DNA of 64,000 nt from Allobosea lupini (GCF_900109525.1 NZ_FOAN01000006.1:62001-126000); one strand, 5' to 3'; shown: positions 7,298 to 16,220, counted from the first letter of the stretch. The notes: generated by a model from the sequence alone, not told the origin. Program-made: numbers and translations.

Positions 7298-8428
7298 TCA
7301 TGAGACAGCATTGTGGTCGATCAGGCTCTTGGCGAAGAGGTGTAGCCGATGCAGCGGCTTGGCGCCCGCTTTCTGCGCCTGCCTGAGGCTCGGCCCGTTG
7401 ACGTCAGCGATCCAGGTGCCGCCGAGCTCGTCATAGCCGGCTGCCTTGAGGGCGCTCGTCACCTTGTAGAGCATGGCGCCGTTGAGCCCGCGATTATGGA
7501 AGGCGCGGCTGACGGACTGGTAGACGATGACGGCGCGCCGGTTGGTCCAGCGATGCCAGAGGAACCGAAAAGGAAAGCTCGGGCCGATCCGCCCGCCGGC
7601 CGCCTTCACCAGCGGATTGAGATCGGGGATCGCGATGATCGCACCGACCGGCTCGCCCCTGTGGTGGACGACGGTCGAGATGCGCTTGTCGATCACCCAC
7701 ATCATATCGCCGGCCTGGAAGCGGTATTCCTCAGCGGTCGGCGGCACGAACATCGGATTGGCGTCGAAGCCGTCATTCAGGATGAGGCGCGACTCTTCCA
7801 GCCGCTCGGCGAAATGCCGGCGGTCGATCGGCATCCAGCGATAATCGGGATCGGCGAGGATCGCTTTTTGCTTGTCGCCGAGCAGCCCGGAAGGGTCTAC
7901 ATCGCCCAGCGCGATCCGGAATGTCGTCATTGGGAAGGTGGGGGCGTAGCCGTTTGCTTCGAGCAGCTGCGCGATATGCGGCGGGCTGAAGAGCATGTCG
8001 GTGAAGGGCGCGTTCTCGAAGCCGCCGGTGACGACGCCGGCCTGCTGCATCGCGGTCAGGTTGAAGTTGCCGACGAGCTCCGCCATGCCGCGCTCGCGCG
8101 CCCAGCTCTCGGCGGCACCGAGCAAGGCCGAGGCGATCTCGGGGTCATCGGCGCAGTCGAAATAGCCGAACTGGGCCCGAGCCGTGCCGTGGCGCGCATT
8201 CGAGGCGTCGTGGATCGCAGCGACGATGCGTCCGAGCGGTCGCCCGTCCTTCAGCGCCGTGAACAGTTCGAAGCGACCGTGCCCGTCCTTGACCAGCGGA
8301 TTGCGCTTGGGATCGAGCATGCGATCGAAATCTGACCACATCGGCGGCACATAGGGGCTGTCGGCGGGATAGACCTCTGTCGTGACGGCAAAGGCGGCCT
8401 TGCGGTCGCTGCTGGTGATCTCGATCAT
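7298..8428 (-). CDS. GNAT-fold acyltransferase-like protein
   Basis: The 376-residue protein reads as a double GNAT-like protein. The N-terminal half has PLGRIVAAIHD and FGYFDCADDPEIASALLGAAESWARERGM, typical of GNAT strands 4 and 5 and the acyl-CoA pyrophosphate region. The C-terminal half repeats an alpha/beta layout (GEPVGAIIAIPDLN, RGLNGAMLYKV). Such proteins occur near lipid or peptidyl N-acylation systems, but substrate and acyl donor are unknown. Its start overlaps the stop of the membrane-protein gene as ATGA, indicating translational coupling. It is the fifth gene of a leftward run beginning with the Aas-type fusion. Confidence 0.7.
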   Translation of the reverse strand: MIEITSSDRKAAFAVTTEVYPADSPYVPPMWSDFDRMLDPKRNPLVKDGHGRFELFTALKDGRPLGRIVAAIHDASNARHGTARAQFGYFDCADDPEIASALLGAAESWARERGMAELVGNFNLTAMQQAGVVTGGFENAPFTDMLFSPPHIAQLLEANGYAPTFPMTTFRIALGDVDPSGLLGDKQKAILADPDYRWMPIDRRHFAERLEESRLILNDGFDANPMFVPPTAEEYRFQAGDMMWVIDKRISTVVHHRGEPVGAIIAIPDLNPLVKAAGGRIGPSFPFRFLWHRWTNRRAVIVYQSVSRAFHNRGLNGAMLYKVTSALKAAGYDELGGTWIADVNGPSLRQAQKAGAKPLHRLHLFAKSLIDHNAVS

Positions 8429-9645
8429 GCCGGGACCTTGCTCGGTGCGCTCGCCAGGAGCCGGCGCACCAGCGCCAGCGCGGTCTCGGTCGCCGGATCG
8501 TCAGAGACCACCGGCACGGTCAGCAGCAACAGGTCGAGCGGTTCTTCGCCGAGCACGAGCAGATGGCTGGCGGAATGGGCCGCCATCAAGGCCGCGAGCC
8601 GCTCCGCGACCGGATCGGTCGGCGGCCAGGGCCAGCTTCGGCCGGAGGCATGGAGCACCCCGATCTCGCGCAGCGCCGGCTTCAGGATGGCAGGATCGTA
8701 GTCGCGCAGCTCCGTCTCGCCGAGGCGGCGGGCATGGCTGAACAGCGGATGCCCGGCGAGCAGGGCGATCAACGCCTCCTGCGTCTCCGCCCGCGAATGG
8801 GCGAGCGAGCCGAGGACGCCGGGCGCCGTCGCATCGAAGAGGCTCGACAGCGCATCGACTGCGAGCGCAATGGCGAGCACGCCGGCGAGCGTCACGGCGC
8901 AGAGTCTCACGCCGTGGGCGAGGTCGGCACCGGGTGTGACATGCGCGGCGGCCGCCCCGAGCAGCAAGGCCGCCGCGACGCGCACGCCGAGCAGGTAGAA
9001 GCCTTGCCGGCGCGTGGGCGCCGCTCCACCCGTGACCAGCACGATCGAAACCAGCAGCAGTGCGCCGACACCGCCGAGCCGGACCGGCATGTCGGGCATC
9101 AGCCCCCGGAAATCGCTGAGCGCGAAGGGCAGGATCAGGAAGGCGCAGAGCCCCAGCCGCCAGACGCTGGTGTTCTCCGCCTCGGTCAGCGAGGCCGGGT
9201 CGCGCCGGAACAGCAGCACGCCACAGAAGGCGACCGTCAAGAACTGAAAACCGGCCAGCGCCAGATCATAGGCCCAGTGATGATCGGCGAGGCCGACGAG
9301 GCTGCCGAGCACGAGCAGGCCAGAGCCAGCGAGCACGGCGATCTTGCCTGCGCGCGGCGCATGCCGGCGCAGCATGCCCTCGGTGACGATCAGCGCCCCC
9401 AGCGGGAACAAAGCGGCGCAGGCCAGCGCCAGCCGCTCGAGCAGCACGCTGCCGCTCCACCAGCTCAGGCCACGCAGCAGGAAGAGCGCGGCGACGAGCC
9501 CCATCGCCACGAGGAAGCGCGTCGTCAGCGCCCCGCGCGGATCGCGCCGGCGCAAGGTCAGCATGGCGACGGCGAGCCCCAGCGCGCCGCAGATATCGAC
9601 GATGGAATCGGCGACCAAAGCGGGATTGGCGAAGCCGCCATTCAT
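8425..9645 (-). CDS. polytopic membrane protein of unknown function
   Basis: The 406-residue product has about seven to eight hydrophobic helices in the first 280 residues (for example ALGLAVAMLTL, FLVAMGLVAALFLL, KIAVLAGSGLLVLGSLVGL, LGLCAFLILPFAL). A soluble C-terminal stretch of about 120 residues follows, rich in Ala, Leu and His (SHARRLGETELRDYDPAIL, PLDLLLLTVPVVSDD). I recognise no family. I chose the MNGGFANP start because it overlaps the stop of the E1-like gene as ATGA and the upstream extension is a shadow of that gene. It also overlaps the next GNAT gene by ATGA. Sandwiched between an E1-like enzyme and an acyltransferase, it may anchor or export their product. Confidence 0.7.
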   Translation of the reverse strand: MNGGFANPALVADSIVDICGALGLAVAMLTLRRRDPRGALTTRFLVAMGLVAALFLLRGLSWWSGSVLLERLALACAALFPLGALIVTEGMLRRHAPRAGKIAVLAGSGLLVLGSLVGLADHHWAYDLALAGFQFLTVAFCGVLLFRRDPASLTEAENTSVWRLGLCAFLILPFALSDFRGLMPDMPVRLGGVGALLLVSIVLVTGGAAPTRRQGFYLLGVRVAAALLLGAAAAHVTPGADLAHGVRLCAVTLAGVLAIALAVDALSSLFDATAPGVLGSLAHSRAETQEALIALLAGHPLFSHARRLGETELRDYDPAILKPALREIGVLHASGRSWPWPPTDPVAERLAALMAAHSASHLLVLGEEPLDLLLLTVPVVSDDPATETALALVRRLLASAPSKVPA

Positions 9646-10523
9646 GGCCCGGCCACCATCTTGGCCAGCGCCCGCACCACGAACGGCTTCAGCAGCGCCG
9701 CAATCGGCGCCGGCAGAGGCCGTTCGACCGCCGGCCGATGGGGATTGAAGAACCAGCCGCGGCAATCGGTGCCGGTGCGCCTGCCCAGCACGAGCGCGAT
9801 CGCCTCATAGGCCATCATCATGCCGGTGGTGATCACCATCGGCGCGAAGGACATGCGGCTGCGCCGGCCAGCCGCGACCTCGCCGGCAATCGCAAGGTCG
9901 ACATGATGGCGCGAGCGCGAATGCAGCATCACATGCGTCACCTCGCACAGCAGCGCCGCACGCTTGTCGTCCTCGCTCAGCGTGCGCCAATCCTTCCCGA
10001 GCGTCGGGAAGCCAAGCCGCTCCTCCGGGCGCGGATCCTGCGGCCGGACCACGATCACCGAGGGGAGCGGAGCCATATAGGCGTCGATCACGCTGGCGCC
10101 GGCGGCTTTCGCCGTGCGGTAGAGATGCAGGCCCGCGGCGATGTCGTCCATGCCGTTGACGATCACCTTGCAGCGCCCGGCGATCTCCGGCAGGCGCTCC
10201 GCCCATTGCGCACCGAGCACCTCGATCTCGATCTCCGGATTGATCGCGCGCGCGGCTTCAGCGGCAGCTTCCGCCTTGGGCTGGCCGACCGTGCCGGCAT
10301 TGGCGAAGACCTGCCGGTTCAGGTTCGAGATCTCGAAGACGTCGATATCGGCGATGACGAAACGGCCGACCCCGGCCCTGACCAGCGCCATGAAGGCGGC
10401 CCCGCCCATGCCGCCGACGCCGCAGACGAAGACCGTCGCCTGCCGCAGCCTTGCCTGCTCGGCCTCGGTGACGAAGCCGATATTGCGGGTGGTGAAGAGC
10501 TCGTAGCTGAATCCGGGAATCAT
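9642..10523 (-). CDS. E1/ThiF-family adenylyltransferase-like protein
   Basis: The 293-residue protein belongs to the ThiF/MoeB/HesA/E1 superfamily. It has the ATP-binding GVGGMGG at residues 35-41, then IADIDVFEISNLNRQVF with the Asp, Asn and Arg used for ATP/Mg binding at about 59-71, and NGMDDIAAG further on. Family members adenylate a C-terminal carboxylate of a ubiquitin-like protein or small substrate. The paired CxxC zinc motifs of MoeB/ThiF are not seen, so it may be a HesA- or CsdL-like variant. No ubiquitin-like partner with a GG tail is visible nearby. It overlaps both neighbours by ATGA, showing tight coupling with a GNAT-like protein and a membrane protein. Confidence 0.82.
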   Translation of the reverse strand: MIPGFSYELFTTRNIGFVTEAEQARLRQATVFVCGVGGMGGAAFMALVRAGVGRFVIADIDVFEISNLNRQVFANAGTVGQPKAEAAAEAARAINPEIEIEVLGAQWAERLPEIAGRCKVIVNGMDDIAAGLHLYRTAKAAGASVIDAYMAPLPSVIVVRPQDPRPEERLGFPTLGKDWRTLSEDDKRAALLCEVTHVMLHSRSRHHVDLAIAGEVAAGRRSRMSFAPMVITTGMMMAYEAIALVLGRRTGTDCRGWFFNPHRPAVERPLPAPIAALLKPFVVRALAKMVAGP

Positions 10524-11482
10524 GGCTTCGTCCTGGCGGCGCGTGGACGCAATGTGCCGCAACGCCTGCCATCGTCGAGCCAATGCAGCAAGGGCAGCAC
10601 CAGCCTCTGCAGCAGCAGAAAAGCCGAGGCCCCGATGAGACCAGGCAAGGACGAGCGGGGGACCTGCCCGAGCAGGTAGCGCCGCGCCGCCGCCAGATCC
10701 ATGCGGCCGAGCTGGAGCACGTCGTCGCCGCGCTCGTAATCCAGCGTCTCCCGGCAGAACGCGTTGTAGCTGGCATCACGATGCTGGGCGGCCTGCTCGA
10801 AACTCTTCTTCAGATCGTCGGAGCCGCCGGTATAGGCGTCGGTGATCACCGAACGGGCCTCCTCGAAGCCGGCTTCCTCGCCCACGCCGAAGACGTGGCG
10901 GTGCCCGCGCATGATCTGCCGGGCAAGGGTCAGATGCGCGAAGCTTTGGCGGCTGCCGGCATCCGGCGAGGGATAGACGTCGGAGAAGGTCTCGCAGACC
11001 ATGCCGACCACGCTCGGGACCTGCGTCACGTTCGAGATCCAGCGCGGCCTGAGGCCCCCGCGCACGAACAGCACCAGCACGGTCAGGCCATAGAGCACCC
11101 AGGAGAGCCCGCGCCCGCGCACCTCGGGATCGACCATGACGAGGCCGAGATGCGTGACCTGCTCCGGCTCGCCGTTGAGCTGGAGCTGCATCTGCGCCAG
11201 GGCGTTGAAGGCGACCGGGCGCCCTGTCGCCGTCTCGCTGATCAGGGTGACGATGCTCTGGCTCAGGCGCTCGCGCTCGCCGGAGAAGACGCCATAGGTC
11301 AGCGCGCCCTGCGCCAGCGTTCGCCCCGCCACGGTGCGCAGCTGCTCGACCAGCGCCGCGAGCTCGGCATCGTCCAGCACCACGCCCGGCCGCTCGATGA
11401 TCCGCGTCGTCAGGCCCGGCGCGGTCGCGAGCGTAAGGTCGAGCGTCGGCCGCCGCAGCGCCTTCAGCCAGAAGCCGAGCAT
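10520..11482 (-). CDS. GNAT-like acyltransferase-domain protein
   Basis: A 320-residue protein with a GNAT-type core: THLGLVMVDPEVRGRGLSWVLYG (RGRGLS at about residues 122-127) fits the acyl-CoA pyrophosphate loop, preceded by strand-like TGRPVAFNALAQM. The C-terminal half is different and unplaced, with an amphipathic region and a hydrophobic segment (GLIGASAFLLLQRLVLPLLHW) that could bind the membrane. The ATG start shares one base with the TGA of the Aas-type gene, so translation is probably coupled. It is followed by the E1-like gene with an ATGA overlap. A lipid or acyl-ACP substrate is plausible given the upstream acyl-ACP synthetase; not shown. Confidence 0.65.
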   Translation of the reverse strand: MLGFWLKALRRPTLDLTLATAPGLTTRIIERPGVVLDDAELAALVEQLRTVAGRTLAQGALTYGVFSGERERLSQSIVTLISETATGRPVAFNALAQMQLQLNGEPEQVTHLGLVMVDPEVRGRGLSWVLYGLTVLVLFVRGGLRPRWISNVTQVPSVVGMVCETFSDVYPSPDAGSRQSFAHLTLARQIMRGHRHVFGVGEEAGFEEARSVITDAYTGGSDDLKKSFEQAAQHRDASYNAFCRETLDYERGDDVLQLGRMDLAAARRYLLGQVPRSSLPGLIGASAFLLLQRLVLPLLHWLDDGRRCGTLRPRAARTKP

Positions 11483-14400
11483 CAAGCCACCGCCGGGGCG
11501 GGGGCCTGGCTACGCTCCTTTACCAGCCTGAAGATGCCGGCGAAGTCGAGCTTGCCGGAGCCGAGCACCGGCACGGCGGGCACCACCATCACCTCGGCCG
11601 GGATCATCAGGTCGGCGGCACCCTTGCTCTTGGCGAAAGCCTGGAAGGCGGCGCGCGTTGCGTCCTTCTGCTGCGTCACCAGCACCAGCCGCTCGCCCTT
11701 GCGGGCATCGGGCAGGCTGGCAACGCCGGAGAGCACGCCCGGCCAGCATTCGGCGGCCAGCGCCTCGACCGCGGCGAGCGAGACCATCTCGCCGGCGATC
11801 TTGGCGAAGCGCTTGGCGCGGCCCTTGATCGTGACGAAGCCGTCCTTGTCGATCACGACGATGTCGCCGGTGTCGTGCCAGCCCTCGGGCGGCGGCTCGA
11901 GCACGCCGGGATTCTCCGACTTGAGATAGCCCAGCATGATGTTCGGGCCGCTCACATGCAGGCGGCCGCCCTCCTCGACGCCGGGCATCGGCTCGAGCCG
12001 GGCCTCCATGCCGGGCATGATCCGGCCGACCGTGCCGAAGCGGTTGAACATCGGCGTGTTCAGCGCCAGCACCGGCGCGGTCTCGGTCACGCCGTAGCCT
12101 TCGAGGATGCGCAGGCCGAACTTCTCCATATAGGTCCGCCGCGTCGTGTCCTTCACCGGCTCGGCGCCGGCGACGATGTAGCGCAGCGAGCGCAGATCGT
12201 AGGGGTGCGCGGCGCGGGCATAGCCGGTGAGGAAGGTGTCGGTGCCGAACAGGATGGTGGCGTTGCAGCCATAGACCAGCTCCGGCACCATCCGGTAGTG
12301 CAGCGGCGACGGGTAGAGATAGACCGGCACGCCCGAGACCAGCGGCAGGACGAGCCCCGCCGTCAGGCCGAAGGAATGGAAGACCGGCAGCACGTTGAAG
12401 ACCTTGTCACGCCGGCCGAAATCGATCCGGGCCGCGGCCTGCGCCGCATTGGCCAGCATGTTTCGGTGCGAGAGCACCACGCCCTTGGGCGCCCCTTCCG
12501 AGCCCGAGGTGAACAGGATCGCGGCGCGATCCGAACCCTTGGCCTCTTCGATCCGCGTGCCATGGCGCCAGAGCGCCTTGAGCTTGTCTCCAGTCGAGAC
12601 GGTGGCGCGCACGTCTTCCAGATAGACGATGCGAACCTCGGCCTGCAGCGCCTCGATCAATGGCCCCATCCGGCCCTTCTCGACGAAGGCGCGCGAGGTG
12701 ACGATGGTCTTCACTTCAGCCGCCTTGCAGGCCGCGGCGATATTGCTCGCGCCGGCGGTGAAGTTGATCATCGCCGGCACGCGCGCCGCCGACATCAGGC
12801 CGAGCAGCGTCACAGCCGCACCATTGGCGTTGGGCAGCATCACGCCGATCGCCTCACCCTTGGCCGCGAGCGGCATCAGCTTGCGGCCGAGTACCTCGGC
12901 GCCGATCAGCAGGCGCTTGTAGGTGAGGCTTCCGGTGATCGGGTCCTCGACCGCGACGCGGCCCTTGCCGTTGACCACAGCCGCTTCCGCCACCGCCGAA
13001 AAGACGCTGCGGTCGATGTCGGTGGTCTTGAAGATCAGGTCGGACATGATCTGGTAGAGCGCCGCACCTGCCGCCTGGCGCCGCGGCTTGCCCTTCAGCT
13101 CCTCGGGCACGATCAGCGAGACCGGCTCCAGCACGGTGACGCGCACCTTGGGGAACCAGCGCCGGCGCACCTGCTCGCGGGTCAGCCGCGAGAAGATCGT
13201 CGCTTCCAGACCCTCGATCCGCACCGGCACGACCTGCGCACCGGACTTCTCGGCGATCATGCCGACGCCGTCATAGACCTTCATCAGGCTGCCGGTGACG
13301 GTGAGGCGCCCCTCGGGGAAGATCACCAGGCTCTCGCCGTTCTTGACGGCATTGATCAGCGAGCGCGTCGCCAATGGGCGCGACGGATCGAGCGGCATGG
13401 CGCGCGTCAGCTTCAGGAAGGGCTTCACCCACCAGCGCTGGGCGATGCCGTGGTCGATGGCGAAGACCGGCTCCTTGTCGAGGATCGAGAGCGCCAGCGC
13501 CGCATCGAGGAAGGAGACGTGGTTCAGCGCGATGATCGCGTTGTCGCCGGCCTTGGCGATGTTCTCGCGGCCGGTGACCTCGACCCGGTAGAAGGCGCGG
13601 AACAGGATCGACAGGAAGTCGCTGAGCGGATTGGTCGGCAGCGTCCGCAGGATCCAGACGGACGCCGCGATGGTCAGCACGCCGATCAGCAGGAAGAGCT
13701 GGCCGAGCGTCAGGCCCGCCGCCTGCAGCAGCGCGACGACGACGGCGCCGGCAACCATGAAGGCGGCCGAGAGCACGTTGACGGCGGCGACGATGCGGGC
13801 GCGCTTGTCGGCCGGGGCCCAGGCTTGCGCCGCGGCGAAGGACGGCACGACGAAGACGCCGCCGGCGATGGCGAGGCCGGCGAGATCGATGCCGACGCGC
13901 CAGGCGGCGGGACCCGCGAAGAAGGCGCCGATATCCTGCGCTGGCTGATGCGCGACGATGCCCGAGACCGCCCAGCCGAGATCGAGCGCGAACAGGCCCA
14001 TCACCACGCCGGCGACCGGCACCGGCAAGAGCACGATGCGCCCGCTCGACAGGAAGGAGCCGATGCCGGAGCCGACCGCGATCGCGATGGCGAAGATGCC
14101 GAGATAGGTCGAGACGACCAGCTCGGTGCCGCCCATGGCGTTCTTCACCAGCGACGGCAGGAGCGACATCACCACCGCGCCGATCAGCCAGAACAGCGAG
14201 ACCATGACGCCGGTGCGCCACAGCCTTGCATCGCCCCACAGATCCCTGAGCAGGTCGCGGGTCGAGCGCAGGATGTTGCGGTCGACAACGAGATCGGGTG
14301 CCGCCGGCCCGGTCTTCGGGATGAACAGCGTCGCGACCCAGCAGGCCAGCGCGAAGACCAGGATCAGCAGGCTGAGCTGGGCGGCATCGCCCCCTTCACG

Positions 14401-14889
14401 CGCCGTAAGGCCGCCGGCAATGGTGCCGAGCAGGATCGCGATGAAGGTCGCGCCCTCGATCAGGGCGTTGCCGGCAGGCAACTCCTCAGGCTTCAGATGG
14501 TCGGGCAGGATGCCGTATTTGATCGGCCCGAACAGCGCCGCGATCACCCCGAACAGGCCGAGCGCGACGAACAGCACCGGCACGGAATGCAAGGTGAAGC
14601 CGAGGACCGCGACCGCCGCCGCGCCAATCTCGGCGAGCTTGAGCCGCTGCGCCATCACCGCCTTGTCGAACCGGTCGGCCATCTGGCCGCCGACGCCCGA
14701 GAGCAGGAAGAACGGCGCGATGAAGAGCCCGCCCGCCAGGGTCACCAGCGCTTCGCCATGCGAGCCGGCGAGCTTGTAGAGAATGATGAAGACCAGCGCG
14801 TTCTTGAGAAAGTTGTCGTTGAAGGCGGAGAAGAACTGCGCCCAGAACAGCGGGGCGAAGCGCCGCTTCAGCATCAATGTGTCGATCAT
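11482..14889 (-). CDS. aas: LplT-PlsC-acyl-ACP synthetase fusion (Aas-type)
   Basis: The 1135-residue protein joins three modules: an MFS lysophospholipid transporter-like domain (about 1-420, about 12 membrane helices), a PlsC-type acyltransferase (HX4D at 457-462 in NHVSFLDA, FPEGR at 524-528), and an AMP-forming acyl-ACP synthetase (TSGSEGAPKG at 794-803, then GYGVTETAPV and WHDTGD). In E. coli LplT flips lysophosphatidylethanolamine inward and Aas re-acylates it; here both are one chain at the inner membrane. I chose MIDTLMLKRR as start, since the upstream part lacks a ribosome binding site and is not hydrophobic. It heads a leftward run of overlapping genes, so its acyl-ACP or acyl transfer may feed the GNAT/E1-like partners. 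Confidence 0.88.
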   Translation of the reverse strand: MIDTLMLKRRFAPLFWAQFFSAFNDNFLKNALVFIILYKLAGSHGEALVTLAGGLFIAPFFLLSGVGGQMADRFDKAVMAQRLKLAEIGAAAVAVLGFTLHSVPVLFVALGLFGVIAALFGPIKYGILPDHLKPEELPAGNALIEGATFIAILLGTIAGGLTAREGGDAAQLSLLILVFALACWVATLFIPKTGPAAPDLVVDRNILRSTRDLLRDLWGDARLWRTGVMVSLFWLIGAVVMSLLPSLVKNAMGGTELVVSTYLGIFAIAIAVGSGIGSFLSSGRIVLLPVPVAGVVMGLFALDLGWAVSGIVAHQPAQDIGAFFAGPAAWRVGIDLAGLAIAGGVFVVPSFAAAQAWAPADKRARIVAAVNVLSAAFMVAGAVVVALLQAAGLTLGQLFLLIGVLTIAASVWILRTLPTNPLSDFLSILFRAFYRVEVTGRENIAKAGDNAIIALNHVSFLDAALALSILDKEPVFAIDHGIAQRWWVKPFLKLTRAMPLDPSRPLATRSLINAVKNGESLVIFPEGRLTVTGSLMKVYDGVGMIAEKSGAQVVPVRIEGLEATIFSRLTREQVRRRWFPKVRVTVLEPVSLIVPEELKGKPRRQAAGAALYQIMSDLIFKTTDIDRSVFSAVAEAAVVNGKGRVAVEDPITGSLTYKRLLIGAEVLGRKLMPLAAKGEAIGVMLPNANGAAVTLLGLMSAARVPAMINFTAGASNIAAACKAAEVKTIVTSRAFVEKGRMGPLIEALQAEVRIVYLEDVRATVSTGDKLKALWRHGTRIEEAKGSDRAAILFTSGSEGAPKGVVLSHRNMLANAAQAAARIDFGRRDKVFNVLPVFHSFGLTAGLVLPLVSGVPVYLYPSPLHYRMVPELVYGCNATILFGTDTFLTGYARAAHPYDLRSLRYIVAGAEPVKDTTRRTYMEKFGLRILEGYGVTETAPVLALNTPMFNRFGTVGRIMPGMEARLEPMPGVEEGGRLHVSGPNIMLGYLKSENPGVLEPPPEGWHDTGDIVVIDKDGFVTIKGRAKRFAKIAGEMVSLAAVEALAAECWPGVLSGVASLPDARKGERLVLVTQQKDATRAAFQAFAKSKGAADLMIPAEVMVVPAVPVLGSGKLDFAGIFRLVKERSQAPAPAVA

Positions 14890-14997
14890 GGCGATCTCAC
14901 GGGAAGGGACAGAGAGGTTGCATCGGCCGGGCTTTAGCAACTCTTGCCTGCGCCGGCCGATGTGGCGAAGCGGTTAAGTGAAGGTGACCGACAGAAC

Positions 14998-15083
14998 CGT
15001 CATTGCGAGGAGTATTGCGACGACGCAATCCAGGGATGGCAGAGCGAGACCTTTTGGATTGCTAAGCTCCGCTCGCAACGACG
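14998..15083. repeat. intergenic palindromic repeat, type 2
   Basis: CGTCATTGCGAG at the left end pairs with CTCGCAACGACG at the right (one mismatch), with inner arms GCAATCCAGGG and TTGGATTGC. The 86-bp unit folds into one long hairpin. Elements with CGTCATTGCGAG ends and internal GCAATCC arms are widespread REP/MITE-like repeats in bacterial genomes. It sits between the Aas-type gene's start and the yiaAB-like gene's end. Confidence 0.75.
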
Positions 15084-15102
15084 ATCGGCACCGTAGCGAC
15101 AC

Positions 15103-15381
15103 TCACAGAGCCGGCTTGCCGACGTCCATCAGCAGGCGCTCGGTACGGGCATCCTCGATCCGGTTCACCAGCTTGGACGCCTCGTGCATGTCGCGCACCG
15201 TCTTGGTCATGGTGATGCAGGACTGGACCAGCATCACGCAGCCCATGGCGAGATAGCCCTTGGCCCACCAGTCGAGCGGCAGGAACAGGATTCCGGCGCC
15301 GACCATGGCCGCCGCGGCGAAGAAGGAGGCGTAGGTGAAACTGACCCAGGCGCCGCTATGGGGCTGTACGTTCTGGTTCAT
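15103..15381 (-). CDS. YiaA/YiaB two-helix inner membrane protein
   Basis: A 92-residue membrane protein with two hydrophobic helices (SFTYASFFAAAAMVGAGILFL and GYLAMGCVMLVQSCITMT) separated by PLDWWAKG. This matches the YiaAB two-helix domain, whose function is unknown. The start has GGGAG at good spacing. It lies 38 bases downstream of the PspA-like gene on the same strand, so it is likely cotranscribed and part of an envelope-stress unit controlled by the adjacent TetR regulator. Confidence 0.85.
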   Translation of the reverse strand: MNQNVQPHSGAWVSFTYASFFAAAAMVGAGILFLPLDWWAKGYLAMGCVMLVQSCITMTKTVRDMHEASKLVNRIEDARTERLLMDVGKPAL

Positions 15382-15419
15382 CGTTTGCTCCCGTCGGGTG
15401 CGCTTGCAAAGGAAAGAGA

Positions 15420-16112
15420 TCAATTCGCCTGGAGTTGCCGGCCGCGCAGCCGCTCCAGCACGTCATCGGCGGTGGTCCGCAGCCTGGGGCCGAAACCCTT
15501 GGCGGCGAGCTTCTCGGTGACCGAGGCCGCGGCCGCGCCGTCGAGTTCGTCGAGCGCGGTCTCGGCCGCCTCCGCCTCGACCTGGCGCTCGCGCAGGCGC
15601 TTCAGCGTCTGCTCGGCCTCGGCCAGCGTCGATTCATGGGCAGGGCTGATCTCGATCCGGCCTTGCCGCATCTGGCGCACGGCCTCCGAGGCGCGGGCGA
15701 GGCGCCGGCCGCGGTCGAGTTCGGCGATGCGCGCCTGGGCCTGGCCGACATGGCGGCGCAAGCGGACGATCTCGGCGGCGAACAGCGCCTGCGCGCCCGC
15801 CGCCGCATCGCGATCGGCCTCGAGGGCCGCGATCGCCTCGGCGCCCTCGCGGGCGAGAACCTCGTCGCCGGCCGTGAGCGCAGCGGCGACCCGGTTCTCC
15901 AGATCGGCGATGCGGGCATGGCTCGCGGCGAGCCGCTCGCTCTCCTGCCGGTCCTGTGCGATCGCGACCGCAAGTGCCTTCTTGGCGCGCTCGAAAGCGC
16001 CGGCGGCATCGCGCATCTGCTGGTCGAGGATGAGGAGCGCGTTGCGATCGGCGAAGCGCTCCTCGGCAATGGCGGCGCTGCCGCGGACGAAGGTGAGAAA
16101 CATCTTGAACAT
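15420..16112 (-). CDS. PspA/IM30 family protein
   Basis: A 230-residue, almost entirely helical and coiled-coil protein. The start MFKMFLTFVRGSAAIAEERF is an amphipathic helix typical of PspA/IM30, followed by LLILDQQMRDAAGAFERAKKAL and long heptad-rich helices (about residues 25-200). PspA-type proteins are ESCRT-III-like membrane remodellers that form rings or rods on damaged inner membrane. The start has GGAAG upstream. The usual PspF/PspB/PspC partners are absent; instead a TetR gene is divergent with three strong operators between, suggesting TetR rather than sigma-54 control. Confidence 0.82.
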   Translation of the reverse strand: MFKMFLTFVRGSAAIAEERFADRNALLILDQQMRDAAGAFERAKKALAVAIAQDRQESERLAASHARIADLENRVAAALTAGDEVLAREGAEAIAALEADRDAAAGAQALFAAEIVRLRRHVGQAQARIAELDRGRRLARASEAVRQMRQGRIEISPAHESTLAEAEQTLKRLRERQVEAEAAETALDELDGAAAASVTEKLAAKGFGPRLRTTADDVLERLRGRQLQAN

Positions 16113-16128
16113 TGACGCTTCCTTGCTA

Positions 16129-16200
16129 TGAACGTTGTTCACGCAACAAGGCATAGCCCAACCATGAACGTCGTTCAAGGACTATCTTGAACGACGTTCA
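16129..16200. promoter_or_regulatory. three TetR operator palindromes
   Basis: Three 13-bp sites of form TGAACG-N-CGTTCA: TGAACGTTGTTCA (16129-16141, one mismatch), TGAACGTCGTTCA (16165-16177) and TGAACGACGTTCA (16188-16200), with centres 36 and 23 bp apart. They fill the divergent region between pspA-like and tetR-like genes and are the likely binding sites of that regulator. Confidence 0.8.
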
Positions 16201-16220
16201 CAAAATTCGAGATTGACGGA

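Noticed and set aside
11875..14937. Very long open frame opposite the Aas-type gene
   Set aside because: It is a GC-rich shadow; its translation is Asp/Arg/His-rich without domains, while the minus strand encodes clear motifs.
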